This document shows, piece by piece, positions 35,589-43,884 of a DNA stretch of 64,000 bases (positions are counted from its first letter, which is position 1; each line of letters starts with the position of its first letter). The notes beneath the pieces are model-generated. The model saw nothing but the letters and a program-made list of their open reading frames with translations, had not been told where the DNA came from and made no database searches. Position numbers and translations under genes: made by a program. This stretch comes from Kumtagia sp963829135. GTDB taxonomy: Bacteria; Pseudomonadota; Alphaproteobacteria; Rhizobiales; Rhizobiaceae. The stretch is from positions 248,001 to 312,000 of the forward strand of contig CAWHHO010000004.1 in NCBI GenBank assembly GCA_963829135.1, written 5' to 3'.

Positions 35589-35780
35589 ATGTGGAGACTT
35601 TGGCTTCTTTTCGATCCGCGCAGAACGCTGATCGCATTGTTCACGTTCCTCTTTGTGCTCGCGCTGGTGATTCACTTCATCCTGCTCAGCACGAACCGGT
35701 TCAATTGGCTCGAGGGTCCAGCTCCGGCGGCAGCGCCTGCGGCTTCCCTGACTATAGACGAGCCAACGAAAGCAGGCTGA
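35589..35780 (+). CDS. pufA: Light-harvesting 1 alpha polypeptide
   Basis: A 63-residue LH1 alpha chain beginning MWRLWLLFDPRRTL, with bacteriochlorophyll ligand His29 in LALVIHFILLSTNRFNWL. The Ala/Pro-rich C-terminal tail is typical. An AGGAGGAAAGCAAG leader precedes ATG 35589. Together with PufB it forms the ring around the reaction centre. Confidence 0.97.
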   Translation: MWRLWLLFDPRRTLIALFTFLFVLALVIHFILLSTNRFNWLEGPAPAAAPAASLTIDEPTKAG

Positions 35781-35900
35781 TCGGATTCGATCGGCTGCTT
35801 GCGACAAGCACGGCGCGGGCGGACTGCAGATGCAACCGCCCGCTCCCTTTGCAGAGGAGCGTTGCCGCGCTCCGAAGGCCCTTCGTGGGGAGGTCGAGAC

Positions 35901-36725
35901 ATGGCTATGCTTAGCTTTGAGAAGAAATATCGCGTTCGGGGGGGCACGCTTATCGGCGGCGACCTCTTCGATTTTTGGGTTGGTCCGTTTTATGTCGGCT
36001 TTTTCGGAGTGACGACGATCTTCTTTGCCTCGCTCGGCATTGCGCTGATCGCCTATGGCGCTGCACTCGGGCCGACCTGGAATATATGGCAGATCAGCAT
36101 CAACCCGCCGGCGGAGGAATACGGCCTCGGCTTTGCTCCGCTGAAACAGGGCGGCCTCTGGCAGGTAATAACGATCTGCGCGCTTGGCGCGTTCTGTTCG
36201 TGGGCGCTGCGCCAGGCCGAGATCGCCCGCAAGCTTGGGATGGGACTTCACATTCCATGGGCATACGGGTTTGCTATTCTAGCCTATTTCACGCTGGTCG
36301 TTATCCGACCTGTGCTGCTTGGGGCGTGGGCCAATGGATTTCCGTACGGCATCATTACCCACCTCGATTGGGTGTCGAATACCGGCTACCAGTACGGGAA
36401 CTTTCACTACAACCCGGTCCATATGATCGCGGTGACTTTCTTCTTCACCAACTGCCTGGCGCTGGCACTGCACGGTTCGCTGATCTTGTCGGCAACGAAC
36501 CCGAAGAAAGGCGAAGCGGTGAAAACCGCGGAGCACGAGAACACCTATTTCCGCGACACGATAGGCTATTCGATCGGCACACTCGGTATCCACCGGCTGG
36601 GCCTGTTCCTGGCTGTATCGGCGTCGTTCTGGAGCGCCGTTTGCATAGTCATATCCGGACCACTCTGGGCAGAGGGCTGGCCTGAGTGGTGGGACTGGTG
36701 GCAGCGCATCCCGATCTGGAGTTAG
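35901..36725 (+). CDS. pufL: Photosynthetic reaction centre L subunit
   Basis: A 274-residue, five-helix membrane protein starting MAMLSFEKKYRVRGGTLIGG. Conserved segments include WGHLDW-like ITHLDWVSNTGYQYGNFHYN (pigment-ligand His region), FFTNCLALALHGSLILSA and HRLGLFLAVSASFWSA (iron/quinone-binding His region). It binds the special pair and QB with PufM. The frame is open upstream, but ATG 35901 gives the family N-terminus. Confidence 0.97.
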   Translation: MAMLSFEKKYRVRGGTLIGGDLFDFWVGPFYVGFFGVTTIFFASLGIALIAYGAALGPTWNIWQISINPPAEEYGLGFAPLKQGGLWQVITICALGAFCSWALRQAEIARKLGMGLHIPWAYGFAILAYFTLVVIRPVLLGAWANGFPYGIITHLDWVSNTGYQYGNFHYNPVHMIAVTFFFTNCLALALHGSLILSATNPKKGEAVKTAEHENTYFRDTIGYSIGTLGIHRLGLFLAVSASFWSAVCIVISGPLWAEGWPEWWDWWQRIPIWS

Positions 36726-36739
36726 GCGAGGATAATTCG

Positions 36740-37663
36740 ATGGCTGAGTATCAAAACATCTTCACGCGCGTGCAGATCCGGGGCGGCGCCGACTACGGGG
36801 TACCTTTTCAGGCTGGAGCCTGGGATCGGCAAGGCAAGCCCGGCTTTTCCTACTGGCTGGGGAAAATTGGCGACGCGCAGATTGGTCCGCTCTACCTTGG
36901 CACGCTAGGCCTTGCCTCCCTTATGTGTGGCTTCGTCGCCATCGAGATAATCGGGCTCAACATGCTCGCCTCGGTGAACTGGGATCCGCAGGAGTTCATC
37001 AAGCAGTTCTTCTGGCTGCAATTGGCACCTCCGCTGCCTGAGCATGGGCTGAAGATCCTGCCGCCGCTCAAAGAGGGCGGCTGGTGGCTCATGGCCGGGT
37101 TCTTCCTCACCTCCGCCATTTTGCTTTGGTGGGCGAGGATGTACCGGCGGGCGCGGGCGCTCGGCATGGGCACGCATGTGCCGTGGGCCTTCGCTGCCGC
37201 CATATGGCTGTACCTGGTGCTTGGGTTCATCCGGCCGCTGATGATGGGTTCGTGGAGCGAAGCGGTGCCGTTTGGCATTTTCCCTCATCTTGACTGGACG
37301 AACAACTTCTCGCTCAATCATGGCAACCTTTTCTACAATCCTTTCCACATGCTCTCGATTGCTTTCCTGTATGGGTCCGCAGTCCTGTTTGCCATGCATG
37401 GTGCCACTATACTCGCCGTCAGCCGGCTTGGTGGCGAGCGTGAGATCGAACAGATCGTCGACCGGGGCACCGCCGCGGAGCGCGCTGCGCTGTTCTGGCG
37501 ATGGACGATGGGCTTCAACGCCACGATGGAATCCGTTCATCGGTGGGCGTGGTGGTTTGCGATCCTTTGCCCGCTGACAGGCGGCATCGGCATCCTGCTG
37601 ACCGGCACGGTCGTGGACAACTGGTTCGAATGGGGCCAGAAGCACGGGCTGGCGCCGATGTGA
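36740..37663 (+). CDS. pufM: Photosynthetic reaction centre M subunit
   Basis: A 307-residue reaction-centre subunit starting MAEYQNIFTRVQIRGGADYG. Segments FPHLDWTNNFSLNHGNLFYN, FLYGSAVLFAMHGATILAV and ESVHRWAWWFAILCPLTGG carry the pigment, iron and quinone ligands. No pufC (tetrahaem cytochrome) or pufX follows; instead there is a terminator and a convergent gene. Confidence 0.97.
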   Translation: MAEYQNIFTRVQIRGGADYGVPFQAGAWDRQGKPGFSYWLGKIGDAQIGPLYLGTLGLASLMCGFVAIEIIGLNMLASVNWDPQEFIKQFFWLQLAPPLPEHGLKILPPLKEGGWWLMAGFFLTSAILLWWARMYRRARALGMGTHVPWAFAAAIWLYLVLGFIRPLMMGSWSEAVPFGIFPHLDWTNNFSLNHGNLFYNPFHMLSIAFLYGSAVLFAMHGATILAVSRLGGEREIEQIVDRGTAAERAALFWRWTMGFNATMESVHRWAWWFAILCPLTGGIGILLTGTVVDNWFEWGQKHGLAPM

Positions 37664-37716
37664 TTGCGACAGGTCCCAAGTCCGGCGCGCGTTTATTCAG
37701 ATGCGGCGTCGGATGC

Positions 37717-37755
37717 GGGCCGGAACGACCGGTTCCCTCCAGGTCGTTCCGGCCC
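37717..37755 (+). terminator. Intrinsic terminator after pufM
   Basis: GGGCCGGAACGACC (37717-37730) pairs with GGTCGTTCCGGCCC (37742-37755), a perfect 14-bp stem with an 11-base loop. A T-rich run (GTTTTTTG) follows about 15 bases later. It marks the end of the bchCXYZ-puf transcript. Confidence 0.8.
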
Positions 37756-37847
37756 CTTCATGACCCACCAGTTTTTTGTTTGAGAGCCGGTTTTCTTTTT
37801 CGCAAGAGCGTTATTCTGGCTACCGGCGAAGGCCCTGTTCGCGCCGC

Positions 37848-38405
37848 CTAACGAAGTGCCAGCTCGCTCCAGCGATCAAGATATATCCTTAGCCATGGGG
37901 TATACAGGCCGGGATTGCTGGCAACCATGCGGCGCAGCTCCTTTTCGCCGACCCAGGCCACGGCCTGAACCTCAGAGAGGTTGAAATCGACCACCTCGAT
38001 CGGGGCCGGCAGGTCACCGCGGAAGATGTGGACGCGTTCATTCTCAACCAGACCGCTGCCGACATCCGCTCGATAGTCGACGATGCCGCGCGAATGGAGG
38101 GGCAGCGTCATGCCCAGTTCCTGAAATAGCCGGCGCCTGGCGCATTCCGCGACATTTTCATTCCAGTGTGGATGGGTGCAACAGGTGTTCGCCCACAATC
38201 CACCGGAGTGGTATTTTCCCTCAGCGCGCTGCTGGATTAGCAGCCTGTCGCCTGCGAATACGAAAACCGACACGGCGAGATGCTTTTGGCCGGACAGATG
38301 CGCATTCAGCTTGCCAATGGCAAACAGTGAGCCGTCCGACGCGATGGCCGGGATCGCGGGATCGCCTGTGACGATGGGCTCGCTTGCCGCGAACTTTGCA
38401 GTCAT
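37848..38405 (-). CDS. idi: Isopentenyl-diphosphate delta-isomerase (type I)
   Basis: A 185-residue Nudix-fold enzyme interconverting IPP and DMAPP. The catalytic Cys and metal-binding region is WANTCCTHPHWNENVAECARR, the Nudix-like helix RRLFQELGM, and the catalytic Glu lies in VENERVHIF. It is the last gene of the long minus-strand bchF-to-idi operon and converges on pufM. Together with dxs in the same cluster it secures isoprenoid supply for pigments. Confidence 0.95.
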   Translation of the reverse strand: MTAKFAASEPIVTGDPAIPAIASDGSLFAIGKLNAHLSGQKHLAVSVFVFAGDRLLIQQRAEGKYHSGGLWANTCCTHPHWNENVAECARRRLFQELGMTLPLHSRGIVDYRADVGSGLVENERVHIFRGDLPAPIEVVDFNLSEVQAVAWVGEKELRRMVASNPGLYTPWLRIYLDRWSELALR

Positions 38406-38418
38406 CTACTTCCGCTTT

Positions 38419-39633
38419 TCAGGCTACCGCGCGCGCGATCGCGCAGTGTGACCACAACTCGCCGAGCGCCTCGACCAAATGTGCAACGTCCGCGTCGGAG
38501 TGAAGGGGCGAGGGCGTGATGCGGAGGCGTTCTGTCTTCCGTGGCACTGTCGGATAGTTGATCGGCTGGACATAGATGCCCCGGTTGTCGAGCAGCAAGT
38601 CGCTGATCCATTTGCATTTCACAGGGTCCCCGACCAGTACTGGCACGATGTGGCTCGGATTGGCCATATAGGGAATGCCGAACCTATCCAACCCCGCACG
38701 AACCTTCCTGACGCGGTCCTGGTGGCGCGCTCGCTCGAAGCCGCTCTGCTTCAGGTGCATGATCGACGCCCTGGCACCGGCGGCAACCGCCGGCGGCAGT
38801 GCGGTCGTGAAAATGAAGCCGGAAGCAAAGCTGCGGATGAAATCGCATAGAGCGGCCGAGCCGGCGATATAGCCGCCCACGACACCGAACGCCTTGCCCA
38901 GCGTTCCCTCTATCAGCGTCAGCCGATCCATGACCCCCTCGCGTTCCGCGATACCGCCTCCGCGCGGGCCGTAAAGGCCCACTGCGTGGACTTCGTCGAG
39001 ATATGTCATGGCGCCATGCTTTTCGGCGACCTCGACGATCGCCTTGATCGGGGCGATGTCGCCATCCATCGAATAGACGCTCTCGAAGGCAACGATCTTC
39101 GGCACATCAGCAGCATACTCCGACAGAATGCGGTCGAGATCCTTAGGGTCGTTGTGTTTCCAGATACGCTTTTCCGCGCGAGAGTGACGGATTCCCTCGA
39201 TCATCGAAGCGTGATTGCCTTCGTCGGAAAAGATTACGCAACCGGGTATGTTGGCGCCGAGCGTGGATAAAGCGGCCCAGTTCGAGACGTATCCGGACGT
39301 GAACAGCAGTGCAGAGTCCTTGCCATGCAGATCCGCCAGTTCCCTTTCGAGAAGCACATGATAGTGGTTGGTGCCCGAAATGTTGCGCGTTCCGCCGGCG
39401 CCGGCGCCACAGCGCTCGAGCGCTTCGTGCATGGCGGCGATCACCTTCGGATGCTGGCCCATCCCCAGATAGTCGTTCGAGCACCAGACGGTAACGTCGC
39501 TTGTGGCTCCGCCCATATGGCGGGTCGCGCGGGGAAATGCGCCGGCCTGGCGCTCCAGCTCGGCGAAAACCCGGTAGCGGCCTTCCTTGTGCAGGCCGTC
39601 AAGCTTCGTGGCGAAATAAGCTTCGAAGTTCAT
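38419..39633 (-). CDS. hemA: 5-aminolevulinate synthase
   Basis: A 404-residue PLP enzyme making ALA from glycine and succinyl-CoA (Shemin pathway). Motifs are NDYLGMGQHP, GTRNISGTNHYHVLLE, YLDEVHAVGLYGPRGGG and the PLP lysine in EGTLGKAFGVVGGY. ATG 39633 follows GGAGGAAGACC. It lies between puhE and idi on the minus strand. A copy inside the photosynthesis operon is common in purple bacteria and boosts tetrapyrrole supply. Confidence 0.96.
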   Translation of the reverse strand: MNFEAYFATKLDGLHKEGRYRVFAELERQAGAFPRATRHMGGATSDVTVWCSNDYLGMGQHPKVIAAMHEALERCGAGAGGTRNISGTNHYHVLLERELADLHGKDSALLFTSGYVSNWAALSTLGANIPGCVIFSDEGNHASMIEGIRHSRAEKRIWKHNDPKDLDRILSEYAADVPKIVAFESVYSMDGDIAPIKAIVEVAEKHGAMTYLDEVHAVGLYGPRGGGIAEREGVMDRLTLIEGTLGKAFGVVGGYIAGSAALCDFIRSFASGFIFTTALPPAVAAGARASIMHLKQSGFERARHQDRVRKVRAGLDRFGIPYMANPSHIVPVLVGDPVKCKWISDLLLDNRGIYVQPINYPTVPRKTERLRITPSPLHSDADVAHLVEALGELWSHCAIARAVA

Positions 39634-39688
39634 GGTCTTCCTCCGTCTTCCGGCTTGCCGGCCTGCTGCGCCTTCAACGCTGTTTACT

Positions 39689-40564
39689 TCAATGCGCCGA
39701 CCGCAAAGCTGCGGCTGGGGCAGGTGAATGCACGTTCTTGTGGTCGTGCAGATGCATGACGTCGTGGCGGTGCGCAGCGTCGCGGCGGGTCTCGCTTGGC
39801 TGGCGGGCCGCTTGCCGTGATTTCATGCTCCAGTTCCACATCGCTTCTGCCGGCACTGGCAGCACAAGGAACCAGTGTTCGAGGATGGCAAGCGTCATCA
39901 TGGTCGCCAGGAACGTGTACCCCGCCTGCTTGAACGGGTCTGCCGTCAACGCCGCCTCCGTTGCGAGAACGGCACAAATCACAGTGGATACCGTCACTGA
40001 CACAGGGAAGAGCAGGTTCATCGGTTTCTGGTTGAGGAAGCTCTTGAGATAACCGAGATGCGGCGGAAGGAAGTGCGCGTTTACGTTGCGCACGCCAAGC
40101 ACGACATTCAGCCTTGCACTCTCGTGCATCCACCAAAGGATGACGAAGGTCCAGAGTCCAATTTCATTTGCCTGGCCCCAGGTCAGCGCGGCGACGATCG
40201 CGAAGGAAACGATGATTGCCAACTCGTGCCACAGGCTCACCTGCAGCGCGTGCCCCAAATGCGTCCACCCGGAACATCCCTCGGCGCACGCGTGACGCCG
40301 TGGACCGGTAACATAGCCCATGTAGAAGCTGATTTCGTGCCATCCCCAGGCGACCAGTGCCGAAGCAAAGGCTAGGTAGGCGCCCTGGACCGTGGTGTCC
40401 GCGCTCGAAACCGACAGCCCGTAGAGCGCGATGGCGAACGCCGCCGTGGCGCCGATCATGCTCCACTTGAACGTCCTGACGGGCAACCCGTCCAAATAGA
40501 TGATCGCTCCGGTGGAAAACCACCAGACGAACAGCGCAAACAGAATCGGCAGAATATAGGTCAC
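39689..40564 (-). CDS. puhE: PuhE, photosynthetic complex assembly membrane protein (DUF3623)
   Basis: A 291-residue protein with about seven membrane helices and the DUF3623 pattern VWWFSTGAIIYLDGLP, GWHEISFYMGYVTGPRR and LWHELAII. A His/Arg-rich cytoplasmic tail follows (about 255-291). GTG 40564, 9 bases after GGAGCG, gives the normal N-terminus VTYILPILFALFVWW; an ATG at 40618 would overlap acsF. It participates in reaction-centre/LH1 assembly in Rhodobacter. Confidence 0.92.
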   Translation of the reverse strand: MTYILPILFALFVWWFSTGAIIYLDGLPVRTFKWSMIGATAAFAIALYGLSVSSADTTVQGAYLAFASALVAWGWHEISFYMGYVTGPRRHACAEGCSGWTHLGHALQVSLWHELAIIVSFAIVAALTWGQANEIGLWTFVILWWMHESARLNVVLGVRNVNAHFLPPHLGYLKSFLNQKPMNLLFPVSVTVSTVICAVLATEAALTADPFKQAGYTFLATMMTLAILEHWFLVLPVPAEAMWNWSMKSRQAARQPSETRRDAAHRHDVMHLHDHKNVHSPAPAAALRSAH

Positions 40565-40577
40565 CTGTCCGTCGCTC

Positions 40578-41645
40578 CTACCAAACCGGTTGCATGCGGC
40601 TTGTGTCCGGCAACTCATTGCCTTTCACCGGGAGCAGGTAGAGACCGGCGAACACCCGCGCGGCGGAGGCGCCAAGCCAGAGCCTTTTGACCTTCGCCAG
40701 CATCCCGGTTTCCTTGGAAATCGCCGCTGCCCGATCATTGATCGAGCGCAGCTTCTCCAGGCCCTTGCGGAAACGCGGATGGTCGATGTCGAGAACCAGC
40801 GGGAATACCTGCCGGGTGATCTCGTTCGTCAGGTTGAAGACCCTGTAGTCATAATCGGTGGGGTCCATGCCAAGTGCCTTGTGGAACTCCGGTCTGGCGT
40901 GATCGCGCACATACATCGTGGCGTAGACCGCCAGCAGGAAGAATCGGACCCAGAGCTTGTTCAGTCCCTGCAGATAGCCAGGGTTGGCGCGCATCAGCAG
41001 CGCGAAAGCCTCGCCATGGCGAAACTCGTCGTTGCACCAATTCTCGAACCATTTGAAGATCGGATGGAAGCGCCGCTCCGGGTGCCGCTCGAGATGGCGG
41101 AATATGGTGATGTAGCGCGCGTAGCCGATCTTCTCGGAGAGATAGGTTGCGTAGAAGATGAATTTCGGCCGGAAATAGGTGTACTTCTTCGCCTTGGTCA
41201 GGAAGCCGAGATTGACGCCGATTCCCTGTTCCTTGAGGGCATCGTTGATGAAGCCGGCGTGGCGCGCCTCGTCGCGGCTCATAAAGCTGAAAAGGCGCAC
41301 GATCTCAGGATTCTTGCCCCGTTTCTTCATTTCTTTGTAGAGCACGCAGCCGGAGAATTCAGCAGTTAACGACGACACCATGAAGTCGGTAAACTCGTTC
41401 CGCAGCCCTTCGGGCAGTGACTCAAAGTTCATGCGGTCCCATTGTTCGTTGCGCTTGAAGTGGCCCTTGTTGGGATCGCTTTCCATCTCGGCCAGCAACT
41501 CGTCCCACTCCCTGCGCACGCCGGACACGTCCATACGGTCGAGCGCGTCGAAATCGGTGGTGTAGAAGCGTGGCGACAGCAGGGTCGATTCGCGCGCCAT
41601 TCCATCGGTATCCGAAGCGCGCAGCGACATTTTCTCGATGGTCAT
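40578..41645 (-). CDS. acsF: Mg-protoporphyrin IX monomethyl ester aerobic (oxidative) cyclase
   Basis: A 355-residue di-iron oxygenase forming ring E with O2. Iron-ligand motifs include SSLTAEFSGCVLYKEMKKRG, SRDEARHAGFINDALKE and WCNDEFRHGEAFALLMR. ATG 41645 gives the conserved start MTIEKMSLRASDTDG. No anaerobic bchE is present in the window, indicating oxygen-dependent bacteriochlorophyll synthesis as in aerobic phototrophs. It overlaps the upstream 100-residue ORF by 4 bases. Confidence 0.96.
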   Translation of the reverse strand: MTIEKMSLRASDTDGMARESTLLSPRFYTTDFDALDRMDVSGVRREWDELLAEMESDPNKGHFKRNEQWDRMNFESLPEGLRNEFTDFMVSSLTAEFSGCVLYKEMKKRGKNPEIVRLFSFMSRDEARHAGFINDALKEQGIGVNLGFLTKAKKYTYFRPKFIFYATYLSEKIGYARYITIFRHLERHPERRFHPIFKWFENWCNDEFRHGEAFALLMRANPGYLQGLNKLWVRFFLLAVYATMYVRDHARPEFHKALGMDPTDYDYRVFNLTNEITRQVFPLVLDIDHPRFRKGLEKLRSINDRAAAISKETGMLAKVKRLWLGASAARVFAGLYLLPVKGNELPDTSRMQPVW

Positions 41646-41944
41646 AGCTTTTCTCCCGACGAGAAACTGAACTCCAGCAGTTCCATGAACTCGAAATCGC
41701 CTGTCATCTTGACCCACAGGCGCTCCGGCGCGCTGGCGCGGGTTACCGTCGCCACACGGTGAAGCACGCGGCGCTCACCGTAGGGCACGACAATCTCGCC
41801 GCCTTGGACGTGGACCTCGTCGCCGGGCCGCACGGTCAGCCCTTCCAGTTCGACGTGGGCGTGGAGGCTCTCCCAAGTGTGCTCGATCTCGATCGTGCAG
41901 GGGACATCGATCTTTTCACGTCCCAGTCGCAGAGCTTCGATCAT
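41642..41944 (-). CDS. Conserved hypothetical protein between puhC and acsF, 100 aa
   Basis: A small soluble, beta-rich protein: IDVPCTIEIEHTWESLHAHVEL, then GLTVRPGDEVHVQGGEIVVPYGERRVLHRVATV. It resembles a short barrel-like domain. It is coupled by 4-base overlaps to both puhC (upstream) and acsF (downstream), so it is co-translated with them. ORFs of this size and place occur in many photosynthesis clusters without an assigned function. An accessory role for AcsF or reaction-centre assembly is inferred from position only. Confidence 0.75.
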   Translation of the reverse strand: MIEALRLGREKIDVPCTIEIEHTWESLHAHVELEGLTVRPGDEVHVQGGEIVVPYGERRVLHRVATVTRASAPERLWVKMTGDFEFMELLEFSFSSGEKL

Positions 41945-42399
41945 TGCGTGGTCCTCCCATGGTCGAGAAGCTGCGCGAAAACACCTTCGTTGGACGGCCC
42001 GAAGGCATTGAGCAGCATTGTGCGGCCGGTCATGCGATCTTGAAGCAGCAGGTCGCCGTCGGCCATGCGAAGCAATGTGAACGGTACGTCGCTGCCGAGG
42101 CCACGATTTATCCGCTCCGCAGCGAAGCTGCGCATGGTCACGCGGATGAAGCCGCCCCCGCCAGGCGCGATGCGCTCAAGCTCATCGCCGGTACCGGCCT
42201 CGTAGGCAATGACGGTGCCATCCGACTGGTCGACGAACTTCACCTCCATCGACCGAACCACGGCATGCGGATCGATCGCTGGAGGTGCCTTGTCGTGGCG
42301 TCCCAACGCTACAAGCGTAATCGTCACTGCGATGAGCGCCGCGCCGGCCAGCGCCGGCTTCCTTTGCGGGTCCCTGAACGGTTGGGCGGTTGTGGTCAT
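41941..42399 (-). CDS. puhC: PuhC, photosynthetic complex assembly protein
   Basis: A 152-residue protein with one N-terminal membrane helix (about 17-33) and a periplasmic domain: VRSMEVKFVDQSDGTVIAYEA, GFIRVTMRSFAAERI, and FTLLRMADGDLLLQDRMTGR. These are the PuhC hallmarks. It supports reaction-centre and LH1 organisation. It follows puhB by 13 bases. Confidence 0.93.
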   Translation of the reverse strand: MTTTAQPFRDPQRKPALAGAALIAVTITLVALGRHDKAPPAIDPHAVVRSMEVKFVDQSDGTVIAYEAGTGDELERIAPGGGGFIRVTMRSFAAERINRGLGSDVPFTLLRMADGDLLLQDRMTGRTMLLNAFGPSNEGVFAQLLDHGRTTQ

Positions 42400-42412
42400 G
42401 AGCGTTTACTCC

Positions 42413-43085
42413 CTACGCTGCCAACGTGGCGCCAGATGGCAGCTGCGCGACCTGCTCGATGGATGCGCCGCGCACATCCTGCTGCATCCGCTGGCCCCTG
42501 CCATCGGCTTCCAATGCGCGAGCCAGTATCGGAGCCACGCTGCCCACATCGGAGAGGCAACGGAGAAGCGGCTGCGGGTTGGTGAAGGTCCAAGGCCGTA
42601 CGTTTGGCCAAAGAACCAGCCATGCGATGCGGTTGGGCTTGGTCACGGACAGCGCGATGCTTCCCGTTGCGCTCGACTCGTGCCGGACCGAAGCTGTTTC
42701 GATGAGCGCCAAAGGCAGGTTCAGGGTCACTGGCAAGGCCAGTCCTGTGCGTATCACGATGCGCTTGCTGGTCAGCGTGTAGATTGTGCCTCGTGAATAA
42801 AGATAGGCCAACATGCAGAGGATGCCGATCGCGGCCGCTGCGAGGCCGGCGACCCAGGCCGCAAGCGCGGCTGTATCGGCGAGACCAGCGCCGTCGCGCC
42901 AGGCCAACCAGAGCTGCCAGGACAAGAAGGAGCGCGAAGTACACCGCCACCTTGCGTATGTGGAACGCCGAAACGGCGAGTGGTCGCCACTCCGGTGAGC
43001 CCTGCCACAGCATCGTCTCGCCCGGTGGCAGCATCTCGGGAAGCCCGGGCACGGGTTCAAAGGCGAAGTCGTCATGGTCTTCCAT
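42413..43085 (-). CDS. puhB: PuhB, photosynthetic complex assembly protein (frameshifted)
   Basis: The N-terminal part (from ATG 43085) is MEDHDDFAFEPVPGLPEMLP, GETMLWQGSPEWRPLAVSAF, then a first membrane helix. The rest is in the +1 frame: a second helix (AALAAWVAGLAAAAIGILCM), IYTLTSKRIVIRTGLALPV, and SVTKPNRIAWLVLWPNVRPW. One surplus base around 42890-42908 separates them; corrected, the protein is about 223 residues, normal for PuhB, a reaction-centre assembly factor. ATG overlaps the puhA stop (TGATG). Confidence 0.9.
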
Positions 43086-43868
43086 CAGATTAGCGGCTCC
43101 GCCCGCATCGGTGTTGCATAGAGATTGCCGCCGGCAAAATAGGCGCAGATGCGGTCCTCCTCGAGGAACGTCACGGAATCAGGCGCCTTGGTGCGCGGCA
43201 CCTGACCGAACTGAGAAGCGAGGATTGACCGCACCTTGACACTCCGCCCCTTGGTTCGGTTACCGACGATCTTGGCAAGATTCATGGGAACCAGCAGCGG
43301 GGCGGTTCCAGGTCCGGCGTCGACTTCAAGATAGCGCACGACGTGCTCGGCCCGGTCTACCCAGATATCCGTGACCGTGCCGGCGACGATTGCCGTCGGC
43401 ACCCCTCACCGTCATGCCTCGCGGATCGGGATCGCCGCTCGCGACGCCATAGTGAGGATCGACGCGCGAGGGAACGATCTTGTTCTTTCCATCCCATGTG
43501 AGGTCAGGGCGATCGGCGCGTTCAGCCCAGGCGGCGGGCCCTACGCCGTCTACAAGCGGATTGCCGGTCGGCACCAGAGGAGCACCCGGCCAGTTGCCCA
43601 CCCGACGCGCCGCGACAGAACGTTCGTCACGGCGGAAGTTCGGCGCTGTGAAGGTCTCGCCGGTGCGCACGTGGAAGGTCTTGGGGCGCGGGAAAAGCAG
43701 GCCTGCGCCGAGATCCTTGACCTTGCCGGTAGGATCGGATTCAAGCGGATAGCCCTCGCGGCGATCTTCCTTTCGGAGCCAGAATACAAGCCCGAAGAAG
43801 AAAGCCCAGAAGACGTACAGCATGACCTGCGCCACGTCTATGTAGCCTGTGATTTCGCCCTTTCCCAT
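43085..43868 (-). CDS. puhA: Photosynthetic reaction centre H subunit (frameshifted)
   Basis: The first part from ATG 43868 reads MGKGEITGYIDVAQVMLYVF, with the single membrane helix, RREGYPLESDP and GVASGDPDPRGMTVRGADG. The remainder is in the +1 frame: IVAGTVTDIWVDRAEHVVRY, then SVKVRSILASQFGQVP. One extra base at 43390-43391 breaks the frame; corrected, it is 260 residues. The H subunit caps the cytoplasmic side of the reaction centre and shapes proton delivery to QB. A true frameshift here would abolish phototrophy. Confidence 0.94.
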
Positions 43869-43884
43869 AGTGCTCTCCCTTTGG

